Source: a virus. Taken from it: a DNA stretch of 37,881 nucleotides. This document shows positions 22,420 to 30,457 of this stretch, one piece after another. The notes below the pieces were generated by a model, which saw only the letters and a program-made list of their open reading frames with translations, was not told the origin of the DNA and ran no database searches. Each line of letters opens with the position of its first letter. The first letter of the stretch is position 1. The position numbers were made by a program, and so were the translations under genes. The stretch is taken from positions 1-37,881 of the IMG/VR virus record IMGVR_UViG_3300030060_002616. One strand, written 5' to 3'.

Positions 22420-23589
22420 ATGACTTCAATAAACGATTTACATAACGATCCTAAAAATGCTCGTAAACGTACTGATCGATCTGCAAAGCTTATAAAACAA
22501 AGTTTAGAACAATATGGTGCGGCAAGATCAATAGTAATTGACGAAAACAATCGCATCCTCGCAGGCAATGGAACAATCGCAGGGGCAAAAGCCGCAGGAA
22601 TTAAAAATTTAAAAATAATAGAAGCAAATGGCGATGAAATAATAGCGGTAAAAAGATCAAACCTTACAGAAGATCAAAAAGTGGGACTTGCAATAGCAGA
22701 TAACAGAACTGGTGACTTGTCAGAGTGGGATATAGATATGCTTGAACAACTATCAGATGAGCATGATTTAAACGATTTCTTTAATAAAAAAGAGCTTGAT
22801 GACATATTTTCTAAAAAAGAAGTTTTACCAACAGAAGGTTTAACAGACCCAGACGAAGTTCCAGAAGTTCCAGAAAAACCAATAACAAAAGAAGGTGATT
22901 TATATATTCTTGGTGATCACAGACTTTTATGTGGTGACTCTTTTATTATAAAAAATGTAGATTTTTTATTAAATGGAACAAAACCAGAGTTGCTTTTTAC
23001 TGACCCACCTTATGAATTACAGACAGAAGGCGGTGGAATTTTAAAAAAGAGCAATTCAATGAAACAAATAAAAACCAATAAAGTTGATAAATTTAACCCT
23101 CTTGATTTAATCCTTTTTGCTGAAACTAATATTTTTTTTCATAATAAACCTTTAATAAAACAATATATAGATTTAGCCGAAAAAAATAAAAAAAATTATG
23201 ATTTATGTTTCTACAAGAAGGAAAATATTGCACCTAATTATGGAGGTCATATGATGACTGACGTTGAATATATTGCATTAATAGGTAAACAAAATCCAAA
23301 CAAAGGTTTTCAGAAAGAGGATTATTCAAAAGTTTTTATTGGAAAAAAAGATTTTGATAATAAATTAAGTTATTCAAAACCTGTTGCTATCTGTGAAAAA
23401 TTTATAAAATTATATTCTAATTCAAATATTTTAGATTTATTTTCGGGTTCTGGTTCTTCATTAATTGCAGCCGAAAGATTAAATAAATTGTTTTTTGGAA
23501 TGGAAAAAAATCCTGTTTTCTGTGATGTAATAGTTAAAAGATGGGAGGATTTTACAGGCAACACAGCAAAACGTGTATCATCTAGTTAA
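22420..23589 (+). CDS. ParB-like domain fused to a DNA methyltransferase
   Basis: A 389-residue protein. Residues 1-110 are a ParB/sulfiredoxin-type domain (LHNDPKNARK, IVIDENNRILAGNGTIAGAK). Residues ~160-389 form a methyltransferase with motif IV TDPPYE (about 193-198) before motif I LDLFSGSGSS (about 337-346), the order of beta-class adenine-N6 or cytosine-N4 enzymes. The 200-330 stretch is divergent. This fusion is common beside phage terminase genes; it may protect phage DNA or mark it for packaging, but the target site is not known. It ends in TAATG, joining the small terminase. Confidence 0.88.
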   Translation: MTSINDLHNDPKNARKRTDRSAKLIKQSLEQYGAARSIVIDENNRILAGNGTIAGAKAAGIKNLKIIEANGDEIIAVKRSNLTEDQKVGLAIADNRTGDLSEWDIDMLEQLSDEHDLNDFFNKKELDDIFSKKEVLPTEGLTDPDEVPEVPEKPITKEGDLYILGDHRLLCGDSFIIKNVDFLLNGTKPELLFTDPPYELQTEGGGILKKSNSMKQIKTNKVDKFNPLDLILFAETNIFFHNKPLIKQYIDLAEKNKKNYDLCFYKKENIAPNYGGHMMTDVEYIALIGKQNPNKGFQKEDYSKVFIGKKDFDNKLSYSKPVAICEKFIKLYSNSNILDLFSGSGSSLIAAERLNKLFFGMEKNPVFCDVIVKRWEDFTGNTAKRVSSS

Positions 23590-23909
23590 TGGGTAAAAAA
23601 GGAACTCAAGCTGAAACTGTCGTAAGGTCACAGAAATTTGCTCGTATTATTGCAAATGGTGGCCGTAGATCAGACTGTGTTCGCTATGCCGCCGAAAATT
23701 GGGGGGTTGGGGAAAGAACTGTAGATAAGTATTTAAACATAGCCAGAGCCGAGTTAAAGAAGGATTGGGACATGGAACGACCTCAAATGATAGCTGATCT
23801 TTTGGCGCAATGTAGCACCTTACAGATGGAAGCTAGAAGGTCTGGTCAATATCATATTGCTTTAGGTGCTATAAATACAGCTGCAAAATTAGCACATCTT
23901 TGTTCATGA
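23589..23909 (+). CDS. terS: Terminase small subunit
   Basis: A 106-residue DNA-recognition subunit. Residues ~15-60 hold a helix-turn-helix (ANGGRRSDCVRYAAENWGVG followed by ERTVDKYLNIAR), then a helical oligomerisation part. It lies directly before the large terminase, overlapping it in ATGA. Confidence 0.82.
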   Translation: MGKKGTQAETVVRSQKFARIIANGGRRSDCVRYAAENWGVGERTVDKYLNIARAELKKDWDMERPQMIADLLAQCSTLQMEARRSGQYHIALGAINTAAKLAHLCS

Positions 23910-25246
23910 GTTTTTTAACTGATGTAAAGCAAGGTTATGTTTTACACCCTGAAAATTTTACAGATTCTTTAAATATAAATTTAACCTTACAAAGAATAAA
24001 AAAAGATTTACATATAGGACAGCTTAATTTTGTAAACGATACAAAAACTCAAATTTTAGGTTTATGTGCAGGCTATGGATCAGGCAAAACTAGATCATTA
24101 TTAGCAAAATGTTTTTACCTTTCTGTCTTAAATCAAGGCTTTACTGGAATAGTTTTAGAACCTACTCAACCTTTGGTTCGTGATCTCTTCGTGGCTGAAT
24201 TTGAAGAATTTTTGTTGAATTACGAAATTCCTTACAGTTTTAAATCTTCTCCTCTTCCCGATTTTATTCTTCATCTTCCCAAAGGTGACACCCGCATAAT
24301 GTGTCGAAGTTTTGAATCATGGCAAAGGATCATAGGAATTAACGCGGCTTGGTGCTGTGCGGACGAAATCGACACAGTTGCAAAATCTATTTGTGATAGA
24401 GCCTTTCCAAAAATACTTGGACGTCTTCGCGCGGGTAAGGTTCGTCAGTTCGCGGCGGCGTCCACTCCTGAAGGTTATAAATGGTTCTGGGAAACATTCG
24501 GCTCTGATGAAGCCAAAGATAAAACAGATAGAAAGTTAATAAGAATGAAAACAACAGACAATCCACATTTGCCCGCTGACTTTATTGATAGAATGAAATT
24601 GAACTTTGACCCGAATTTACTCAAGGCTTACCTTGAAGGTCAGTTCATATCTTTAACAACTGGCGCTGTCTTCGATCGCTTCGACAGAGAAAAACATATA
24701 ACAACAGACATCCCAAACTATTCAGACGAAATTATAAGACTTGGAATCGACTTTAATATTGGCAAGATGTCTTGCGTTTGCGCGGTAATTAAAGATAACA
24801 AGCTTTTTATTTTTGATGAGATTCGCGCACATGACACCGACCAACTGGCAAAAGAAATCAAATCAAGGTTTGTACACAACAGACTTTATGGATATCCTGA
24901 TTCTTCAGGCGGAGCAAGATCAACAAACGCTACGAAGACCGACATCCAGATTCTCGAAAGTTATGGAATATCCAATCAATCGGGCGCGTCTAATCCATCC
25001 ATTAAAGACAGCGTTAATAATGTTCAGCGCTTGTTATGCAATGGTAAAGAAGAAGTTAGTCTCTTTGTACATCCGCGTTGTAAAAATGTTATTGAATCGC
25101 TTGAACTTCAAAGTTATACGGAAGCGGGCGAACCAGAAAAAACAGGGTTAGATCATTTCTCTGATTGTGTTCGTTATCTTTGTTGGCGTTGCTTCAATCC
25201 CTTACATTTGGGGGCAGGGCGCAAAACAGGCATTAGAATATATTAA
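23906..25246 (+). CDS. terL: Terminase large subunit (packaging ATPase and nuclease)
   Basis: A 446-residue DNA-packaging motor. The ATPase has Walker A AGYGSGKTRS at about 54-63 and Walker B AAWCCADEID at about 147-156. The nuclease domain (280-446) has acidic residues in LGIDFNIGKM, FDEIRA and LDHFSDCVRY near its end, fitting the RNase H-like metal site. I chose the ATG at 23906, which overlaps the small subunit stop; a TTG two codons earlier is unlikely. The packaging type (pac or cos) cannot be told from this alone. Confidence 0.94.
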   Translation: MSFLTDVKQGYVLHPENFTDSLNINLTLQRIKKDLHIGQLNFVNDTKTQILGLCAGYGSGKTRSLLAKCFYLSVLNQGFTGIVLEPTQPLVRDLFVAEFEEFLLNYEIPYSFKSSPLPDFILHLPKGDTRIMCRSFESWQRIIGINAAWCCADEIDTVAKSICDRAFPKILGRLRAGKVRQFAAASTPEGYKWFWETFGSDEAKDKTDRKLIRMKTTDNPHLPADFIDRMKLNFDPNLLKAYLEGQFISLTTGAVFDRFDREKHITTDIPNYSDEIIRLGIDFNIGKMSCVCAVIKDNKLFIFDEIRAHDTDQLAKEIKSRFVHNRLYGYPDSSGGARSTNATKTDIQILESYGISNQSGASNPSIKDSVNNVQRLLCNGKEEVSLFVHPRCKNVIESLELQSYTEAGEPEKTGLDHFSDCVRYLCWRCFNPLHLGAGRKTGIRIY

Positions 25247-25283
25247 AAAGTGTATTACTATTAAATTAAGCTAGGGGTCAAAC

Positions 25284-26708
25284 GTGTATTCATCTTTTAA
25301 TCATTACGACAGAGAGAGATCAAGTAAAGCCGTAGAAGTACAAGACCCAAGCAACGCTTATGTAAATATGGAGCCGAATTGGATATTGATTGAAGATTTA
25401 ATTACAGGTACTTATGGAATAAGAAAAAGACATCGAAAATACCTCCCCCAGATGCCGCGCGAACAGGACGAGAGCTACGATAACAGGCTCGCCACTTCGG
25501 TTCTAGCACCTCTATATGTGAGAATCGAGAGATTGCTTGCGGGTATGCTTACACGCAAACCTGTTCGACTAAACGAGGTATCAGAACGAGTTACGGAAGA
25601 TTTGTTCGATGTTGATTTGATGGGTAACGATCTTACTAGTTGGACTTATGAGACAGCAAAAATAATGTTGAGATATGGTCATGTCGGCGTTCTAGTAGAT
25701 GCCCCATCTAATTCTACAGGACGCCCATATTGGATTACATATTCACCGCGCGAGATTCTCGGATGGCGTACAGAAACGATTGATGGTCAACAGAAGCTAA
25801 CACAATTAAGACTTCTTGAAAGAGTTACAGAACCAGATGGCGATTATGGACAGAAAGAAGTTGAACAGGTTCGACTACTAACGCCGGGAGCCTTTGAAGT
25901 TCACAGGAAAAGCCGTCAGGGAAAATATGTCAAAGTTGATGAAGGAACAACTTCTCTTGATTACATACCTTTTGCAATTGCATATTCAAATAAAGTTGGC
26001 TTTTTAGAATCACGCCCACCGATGCAAGACATAGCAGAATTAAATTTATTGCATTATCAAAAAACATCTGACTTTGATAATCAATTAAGAATATCTTCTG
26101 TTCCTTTGCTTTGTTTATTTGGTTTCCCGCAGGCGTCCGAAGAAGTAAGCGCGGGGCCGGGTGAAGCGATTGCCTTTCCTGAAGGTGCAAGGGCTGAATT
26201 TGTAGAAATAAAAGGGCAATCTTTTCAATATCAACGCGACAGAATAAAAAATATTGAAGATCAAATTAATACTTTGGCACTTGCCGCGATCCTTGGTCAG
26301 AAACTTGTAGCAGAAACAGCACAATCACAGGAAATACAAAGAAGTCAAGGAGATTCAACACTTAAAATAGTTGCTCAACAATTGCAAGACATGATTGATA
26401 ATTGTCTTGTTTTTCATGCTAATTATTTAAATATTTCAGAAATTGGAAACGCTTTTGTTAATCGTGATTTCTTAGGTCAAAAACTAGCACCGCAAGAAAT
26501 ACAAGCAATGCAGGGTTTATGGTCTTCTGGTGCTATATCTCAGGAAACATTACTAAAACAGTTGGCAGAAGGGGAAATTCTTGGTGATGATTTCGATGTC
26601 GATATGGAAATCGAATCGACTCAAATGGGTGATATGCAAGAAACAGATGAACCAACACCCGAAGCTGAACCAGATGAACCAACAGAAGACCCAGAAGATG
26701 ACGATTAA
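25284..26708 (+). CDS. Portal protein (DUF4055-like)
   Basis: A 474-residue head portal through which DNA enters. Family marks include YVNMEPNWILIEDLITGTYG near 27-46, RKYLPQMPRE, YDNRLATSVLAPLYVRIERL and the long helix FQYQRDRIKNIEDQINTLAL with AETAQSQEIQRSQGDS downstream. The C-terminus is very acidic (EPDEPTEDPEDDD). It starts with GTG preceded by AGGGG. It lies between the terminase and the MuF-type gene, as usual. Confidence 0.88.
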   Translation: MYSSFNHYDRERSSKAVEVQDPSNAYVNMEPNWILIEDLITGTYGIRKRHRKYLPQMPREQDESYDNRLATSVLAPLYVRIERLLAGMLTRKPVRLNEVSERVTEDLFDVDLMGNDLTSWTYETAKIMLRYGHVGVLVDAPSNSTGRPYWITYSPREILGWRTETIDGQQKLTQLRLLERVTEPDGDYGQKEVEQVRLLTPGAFEVHRKSRQGKYVKVDEGTTSLDYIPFAIAYSNKVGFLESRPPMQDIAELNLLHYQKTSDFDNQLRISSVPLLCLFGFPQASEEVSAGPGEAIAFPEGARAEFVEIKGQSFQYQRDRIKNIEDQINTLALAAILGQKLVAETAQSQEIQRSQGDSTLKIVAQQLQDMIDNCLVFHANYLNISEIGNAFVNRDFLGQKLAPQEIQAMQGLWSSGAISQETLLKQLAEGEILGDDFDVDMEIESTQMGDMQETDEPTPEAEPDEPTEDPEDDD

Positions 26709-28849
26709 TGACACAAACGCCGATACGTGTTCCGTCTGATGTTTCCAAGCTTGGGGCATCTATCCCTTACCCTGAATTAATACCAGAAGAATATTTTCGT
26801 AATAGTTTAGATTTAAATAGATTTTCTAATAAAATATCGCGTGAAATCGTCCAATCTTATAATCGAATAATAATCAGGGCAGTTGATAAATTAGAAGCCA
26901 TAGAGCGCCTTCCAAGAGCTAATCAGCCTAAGTATACCGCTGCGCGTTTGCGTTCTTTGTTAGTTCAGACAAAAGAAAGTTTAAAAAAATGGGATGCCAA
27001 ATCAACAAAAAATATGCAGCTTGTTTCTGAAGCTGTTGCAAAATTACAAACAGAATTTGCAACAGATCAATTAGAAAAAGCATTGCCCGCAGGCATTAGA
27101 TCTTCAATAAGAACTGTCGAGGTTACACCCGCATTTGCAAAGGCTGTTGTTAATACAAGCGCTTCACAATTAAATGTTCAGATATTAAGCGACTCATTAA
27201 ATACTATTGCAGGCGGGGCAGGCGTTAAATTTTCTTTAACTGCAAAAGAAGGTGAATTAATAGAATTACCAAATGGCGAATCAATCAGAAAATCTTTTCG
27301 AGGGATAACAAATAAAAGTGCTGAAAAATTAGGGCGTGAGATTCGCGATGGATTATTGGCAGGCGATACGACAAAACAAATCAGATCAAGATTAATAGGT
27401 TCATTAAGGTTTAATTCAAAAGGTAATGTAAGACAAATTGCAGCGGCAGGCGGTAACGCTACAAAAACCGCTAATCATCAAGTTATGACCATTGTCAGAA
27501 CTTCTTTAAATCAAGTAAGCAATGTCGCAGCGCAACAGGTTTACAAAGCAAACCCAAATGCAACCAAAAAATATAGATACTTGGCAACCTTGGACAGCAG
27601 AACCAGTTCCCGTTGTCGTTTGTTAGATCAACAAGTGTTTGAATATGGAAAAGGGCCGGAGCCGCCACAGCATTTTAATTGTCGATCAAGAACAGTTGCC
27701 GAAATAGATTATGAGAATTTAAGCCGCGTTTTCGGTCGTAAGATAGAAGCGCCCAGACGCAGAGGTTTCAGGCCATCAGAAAGCGGTCTAGTACCCGCAG
27801 GCGAAAGTTATGGAACTTGGCTTGCTAAACAATCGCCCGCAGTAAAGGCGAAAGCACTTGGCGCAAGTAAAGTTAGATTTTTTGATAGATTATCTAAAAA
27901 ATTTGGCGGCGATCAAGCTATAAGAAAATTTGCTTCGATTGATGGTTCTGAAAAAACTTTGGCGCAACTTCAGGCAGCTTATGGAAAAAATGCAAATAAA
28001 ATTAAAATAGTTCCTGATGTTGTAAGAGAAAGAAAAAGCGCACCTTATACATGGCAAAGATATTCTGACGGATCTCTTGCGAAGAAGGCAGAGCCGTCAA
28101 ACCTTACAAAGTGGACGCCAGAACGTCAAAAATTACACGATCAAATCGTTGAAGATATCATTGCAGAAAATAATCCAAGAGCGCAGAAGAATCCAATTTT
28201 TTATATGACAGGCGGCGGATCAGCTTCAGGTAAATCAATCATGTTGAAAAAGTCACCATTAAGAAAAGGAACTGTTGTTATTGATTCTGATGAAATTAAA
28301 AAACGTTTACCAGAATTTAAGGCAATGCAGGCAAAGGGCGGAAAGATAGCAGAAGCGGCAGCGGGATATGTTCACGAAGAATCAAGTTGGATCAGTAAAC
28401 GATTAATGAGAGAGTGCGCCCAAAGGCGTTATCACACAATGCTTGATGGAACTGGTGATGGAAGTTTAAAAAGTTTATCAGGCAAAATTAAAATGATGAC
28501 TGATCGAGGAATGACAGTTAGGGCTAAATATGCAACAGCGGAAATTGCAACAGCACTTGAAAGAAACTATCAAAGATATATAAAAACAAAGCGATTGGTT
28601 CCGCCTACTTATGTTCGAAATGTTCATAGGGAAGTTTCCAAAGTAGTTCCGCAGGCTATTAGGGCAAATGTTTTTGATGACTTTGAACTTTACGACATGA
28701 ACAAAACAGGCGAAGCAATTAAGGTCGCTACTTATACAAAGAAAGATGGTTTAAAAATATTGAATAACGATTTATATGGAAACTTCTTGGCGAAGGCCGA
28801 TCAACCCGACAGTTTGTTTACTAAATGGACAGATAAGAAAAAGCGGTGA
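26708..28849 (+). CDS. MuF-type head protein fused to a zeta-toxin-like kinase
   Basis: A 713-residue protein. Residues ~170-340 carry the SPP1 gp7/Mu F head-morphogenesis domain (VRTSLNQVSNVAAQQVY, then TLDSRTSSRCRLLDQ and PPQHFNCRSRTVAEI). Residues ~470-700 form a P-loop kinase like zeta toxin: Walker A GGGSASGKS (about 502-510), DSDEIKKRLPEF, and HEESSWISKRLMRECAQ. Zeta toxins phosphorylate UDP-N-acetylglucosamine and poison cell wall synthesis. Here the domain would be packaged in the virion and delivered with DNA. No antitoxin of the epsilon type is recognised nearby. Confidence 0.88.
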   Translation: MTQTPIRVPSDVSKLGASIPYPELIPEEYFRNSLDLNRFSNKISREIVQSYNRIIIRAVDKLEAIERLPRANQPKYTAARLRSLLVQTKESLKKWDAKSTKNMQLVSEAVAKLQTEFATDQLEKALPAGIRSSIRTVEVTPAFAKAVVNTSASQLNVQILSDSLNTIAGGAGVKFSLTAKEGELIELPNGESIRKSFRGITNKSAEKLGREIRDGLLAGDTTKQIRSRLIGSLRFNSKGNVRQIAAAGGNATKTANHQVMTIVRTSLNQVSNVAAQQVYKANPNATKKYRYLATLDSRTSSRCRLLDQQVFEYGKGPEPPQHFNCRSRTVAEIDYENLSRVFGRKIEAPRRRGFRPSESGLVPAGESYGTWLAKQSPAVKAKALGASKVRFFDRLSKKFGGDQAIRKFASIDGSEKTLAQLQAAYGKNANKIKIVPDVVRERKSAPYTWQRYSDGSLAKKAEPSNLTKWTPERQKLHDQIVEDIIAENNPRAQKNPIFYMTGGGSASGKSIMLKKSPLRKGTVVIDSDEIKKRLPEFKAMQAKGGKIAEAAAGYVHEESSWISKRLMRECAQRRYHTMLDGTGDGSLKSLSGKIKMMTDRGMTVRAKYATAEIATALERNYQRYIKTKRLVPPTYVRNVHREVSKVVPQAIRANVFDDFELYDMNKTGEAIKVATYTKKDGLKILNNDLYGNFLAKADQPDSLFTKWTDKKKR

Positions 28850-28850
28850 T

Positions 28851-28879
28851 TTGACAAATTGATTTAATTATATTATAAT
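28851..28879 (+). promoter_or_regulatory. Consensus early promoter (family of nine)
   Basis: TTGACA (28851-28856), 17 bases, TATAAT (28874-28879), starting one base after the MuF-kinase stop codon. It opens the block of early-type genes inserted in the head operon. Confidence 0.85.
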
Positions 28880-28937
28880 AAGATTGATGGGGTTCGCCTC
28901 AGCACCTAGAAAACCAAACAAACCAACAGGAGGATTT

Positions 28938-29153
28938 ATGAAAAAGCCTAAATCTTGGGCGGAACTTCTTAAGCATCCAGACATACATTCAATTGATGAT
29001 GGACGTAAAGAATTTCCAGATTCACCAGATATGGAAATTTACATTTCTATTAAGGATGAAATTGAAAACCCAGTAACAGGCGAAAAAGGTGGCGGCTTTT
29101 ATGTCGGTTCCTTCAAAGACGCTTTGGATCATTTCCGATGTGATTGGAATTAA
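28938..29153 (+). CDS. Small early-type protein, function unknown
   Basis: A 71-residue protein (MKKPKSWAELLKHPDIHSID onward) with GGGFYVGSFKDALDHFRCDW at the end. The ATG at 28938 is preceded by AGGAGG and by the C/A-rich leader, which fixes the start. The longer frame would begin beside the -10 element. No known motif. Confidence 0.72.
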   Translation: MKKPKSWAELLKHPDIHSIDDGRKEFPDSPDMEIYISIKDEIENPVTGEKGGGFYVGSFKDALDHFRCDWN

Positions 29154-29158
29154 TAATC

Positions 29159-29172
29159 GCCCCTTCGGGGGC
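29159..29172 (+). promoter_or_regulatory. Intercistronic UUCG hairpin
   Basis: GCCCC-TTCG-GGGGC is a very stable short hairpin with the UUCG tetraloop, between two genes. No T-run follows, so it is more likely an RNA-stability or processing element than a terminator. Confidence 0.5.
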
Positions 29173-29202
29173 TTCAAACAAATCAAACAAAAAGGAGGAA
29201 CA

Positions 29203-29415
29203 ATGTTAAGTTTTGAAAACTGGCTCGAAACCAGACAAGGAAAATTTTTCCAAGAAAAAATTGGAAAAGAAAAATGGCATCTATCAGAAGATGAACTTAA
29301 GAAAATTTATGTAATTTTTAAAAAGCATCAATTTGCAAGACTAACAGGTGTAGCAATTGGCGAATGTTGGCATCTTCAAAATAAGGATGGTTCGACAGGT
29401 ATTCCGAACGATTAA
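29203..29415 (+). CDS. Small early-type protein, function unknown
   Basis: A 70-residue protein (MLSFENWLETRQGKFFQEKI onward), helical, with IYVIFKKHQFARLTGVAIG. The ATG at 29203 follows AAGGAGGA and a C/A-rich leader. Upstream in-frame starts would run back over the previous gene. The gene ends just before a strong terminator. Confidence 0.72.
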   Translation: MLSFENWLETRQGKFFQEKIGKEKWHLSEDELKKIYVIFKKHQFARLTGVAIGECWHLQNKDGSTGIPND

Positions 29416-29422
29416 AAAACAG

Positions 29423-29444
29423 CCCCCAGAAATGGGGGTTTTTT
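29423..29444 (+). terminator. Intrinsic terminator
   Basis: CCCCC-6-GGGGG followed by six T. It ends the first early-type unit and is followed six bases later by the next consensus promoter. Confidence 0.88.
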
Positions 29445-29449
29445 ATTAC

Positions 29450-29478
29450 TTGACAAATAAGATTAATCTTATTATAAT
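29450..29478 (+). promoter_or_regulatory. Consensus early promoter with palindromic spacer
   Basis: TTGACA (29450-29455), 17 bases, TATAAT (29473-29478). The spacer is filled by a perfect 18-bp palindrome (AATAAGATT / AATCTTATT) at about 29457-29474. It drives 29505 and 29761. Confidence 0.85.
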
Positions 29479-29504
29479 AAAATTGTACGAAACCAAACAA
29501 ACCA

Positions 29505-29768
29505 ATGACACATCCGCAAAAAGAATTTATTGATTATGTTTTTGACTTTTATGGTAAAAATGGAATCTATGACATGGGCGCAACAAAAGATCAGATTGCA
29601 ACAGCTACAAATGCCAGATTAAAAAATCTTAAGTATGCAAAATTGCCTTTTGATGGCGATACTATCGACAGAGAAATTGTAAGAGACATACTTATCGAAA
29701 AATTTGCTCTTAAATTTCCTCAAGCAAATTACACTTTGACAGAAAACGGAGTTCAAAAAAATGTTTAG
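29505..29768 (+). CDS. Small early-type protein, function unknown
   Basis: An 87-residue protein (MTHPQKEFIDYVFDFYGKNG onward), mostly helical. It follows the leader CGAAACCAAACAAACCA without a Shine-Dalgarno. It overlaps the next gene by eight bases. Not recognised. Confidence 0.72.
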   Translation: MTHPQKEFIDYVFDFYGKNGIYDMGATKDQIATATNARLKNLKYAKLPFDGDTIDREIVRDILIEKFALKFPQANYTLTENGVQKNV

Positions 29769-30120
29769 ACCTTACACAGTTCCCGCCGATCACAAAGACT
29801 TTCAGGTCGGCGATCAGGTAAACATCTGTTATTACACAGACGTTGATCCTTTCACAGTTATCGAAAGAAAAGGCAAGCGCATCAAGATTCAACAGGCAAA
29901 CGCCAAGCTTGACCCCACTTGGAAACCTAAACAGATCATCGGAGGATTTGCCGCGCATTGCACAAACAACAATGAGCAAAGATGGATTATCACAGAAAAT
30001 CCTAAAGGCGCTATCCAAGAAGCATATCTTGGCAAAGACAACGAATGGTACTTGAAAGGAAGCAATAGGCGCACAGTTATCAATCAAGGATGGCGCAAGT
30101 TTCACGATTACAACTTTTAA
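29761..30120 (+). CDS. Conserved phage protein, function unknown
   Basis: A 119-residue protein (MFRPYTVPADHKDFQVGDQV onward), beta-rich, with the core IIGGFAAHCTNNNEQRW. I recall a PGGFxGHCxNQxEQ-type signature from phages of many hosts. No catalytic motif is evident. It is followed by a weak hairpin. Confidence 0.75.
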   Translation: MFRPYTVPADHKDFQVGDQVNICYYTDVDPFTVIERKGKRIKIQQANAKLDPTWKPKQIIGGFAAHCTNNNEQRWIITENPKGAIQEAYLGKDNEWYLKGSNRRTVINQGWRKFHDYNF

Positions 30121-30125
30121 AATAC

Positions 30126-30155
30126 TGCCCCTTAAATATGGGGCAAATTAATTTT
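30126..30155 (+). terminator. Possible intrinsic terminator
   Basis: TGCCCC-8-GGGGCA with a mixed AT-rich downstream tract (AATTAATTTT). Weaker than the others but in the same position, between a gene and the next consensus promoter. Confidence 0.55.
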
Positions 30156-30165
30156 AATAAAATAC

Positions 30166-30194
30166 TTGACAAGTTCAATTAATCTTATTATAAT
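30166..30194 (+). promoter_or_regulatory. Consensus early promoter (family of nine)
   Basis: TTGACA (30166-30171), 17 bases, TATAAT (30189-30194), driving the 30222 gene. Confidence 0.85.
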
Positions 30195-30221
30195 TAAAGT
30201 ATAAACAAACCAATCAAACCA

Positions 30222-30395
30222 ATGTTCAAAATCGCAACTATCGACCAAATCGCAAACGGCATCATCGACAAAGCTATTCTCGGCGAAACATTCACAAGAA
30301 CTCAAATCGTTGAAGTAATTACTTTCAACTGCTACGCTCAACACGTTGCTGAAAAAGTTGCTGATGCTGTAATGATTGAACTAGCAAAAATCTAA
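30222..30395 (+). CDS. Small helical protein in its own cassette
   Basis: A 57-residue protein (MFKIATIDQIANGIIDKAIL onward), helical, with two Cys-free amphipathic stretches flanking FNCYAQHV. It has its own consensus promoter, the leader AAACAAACCAATCAAACCA, and ends one base before the GGGG arm of a terminator-promoter overlap. It is too short for size-limited gene calls. Confidence 0.68.
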   Translation: MFKIATIDQIANGIIDKAILGETFTRTQIVEVITFNCYAQHVAEKVADAVMIELAKI

Positions 30396-30415
30396 GGGGC
30401 TTGACAACCCCTTTT
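30396..30415 (+). terminator. Terminator hairpin with the next -35 box in its loop
   Basis: GGGG (30396-30399) and CCCC (30408-30411) pair around the loop CTTGACAA, followed by TTTT. The loop contains the TTGACA -35 element of the next promoter. Confidence 0.65.
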
Positions 30416-30429
30416 AATTTTATTATAAT
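30401..30429 (+). promoter_or_regulatory. Consensus early promoter overlapping a terminator
   Basis: TTGACA (30401-30406), 17 bases, TATAAT (30424-30429), driving the 30458 gene. Confidence 0.85.
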
Positions 30430-30457
30430 AAGATTGTTAAACAAACCAACTAAACAA

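Noticed and set aside
3265-25070. Single TTGTACA-like sites elsewhere, for example near 3273, 19367, 24869 and 25064
   Set aside because: They are isolated and not phased, and several lie inside genes. Only the 33-bp triple at 18231-18303 stands out.
28884-28937. N-terminal extension of the 28938 gene
   Set aside because: Translation from 28884 would read through the leader (PNKPTGG), while an AGGAGG site points to the ATG at 28938.
29318-29500. Minus-strand open frame with VQFYYNKINL-like residues
   Set aside because: It shares peptide pieces with the 19317 frame only because both read the complement of the repeated promoter sequence. It is a shadow of the promoter family and not a gene family.
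30401-30457. N-terminal extension of the 30458 gene
   Set aside because: The TTG at 30401 is the -35 box itself and lies upstream of the likely transcription start.
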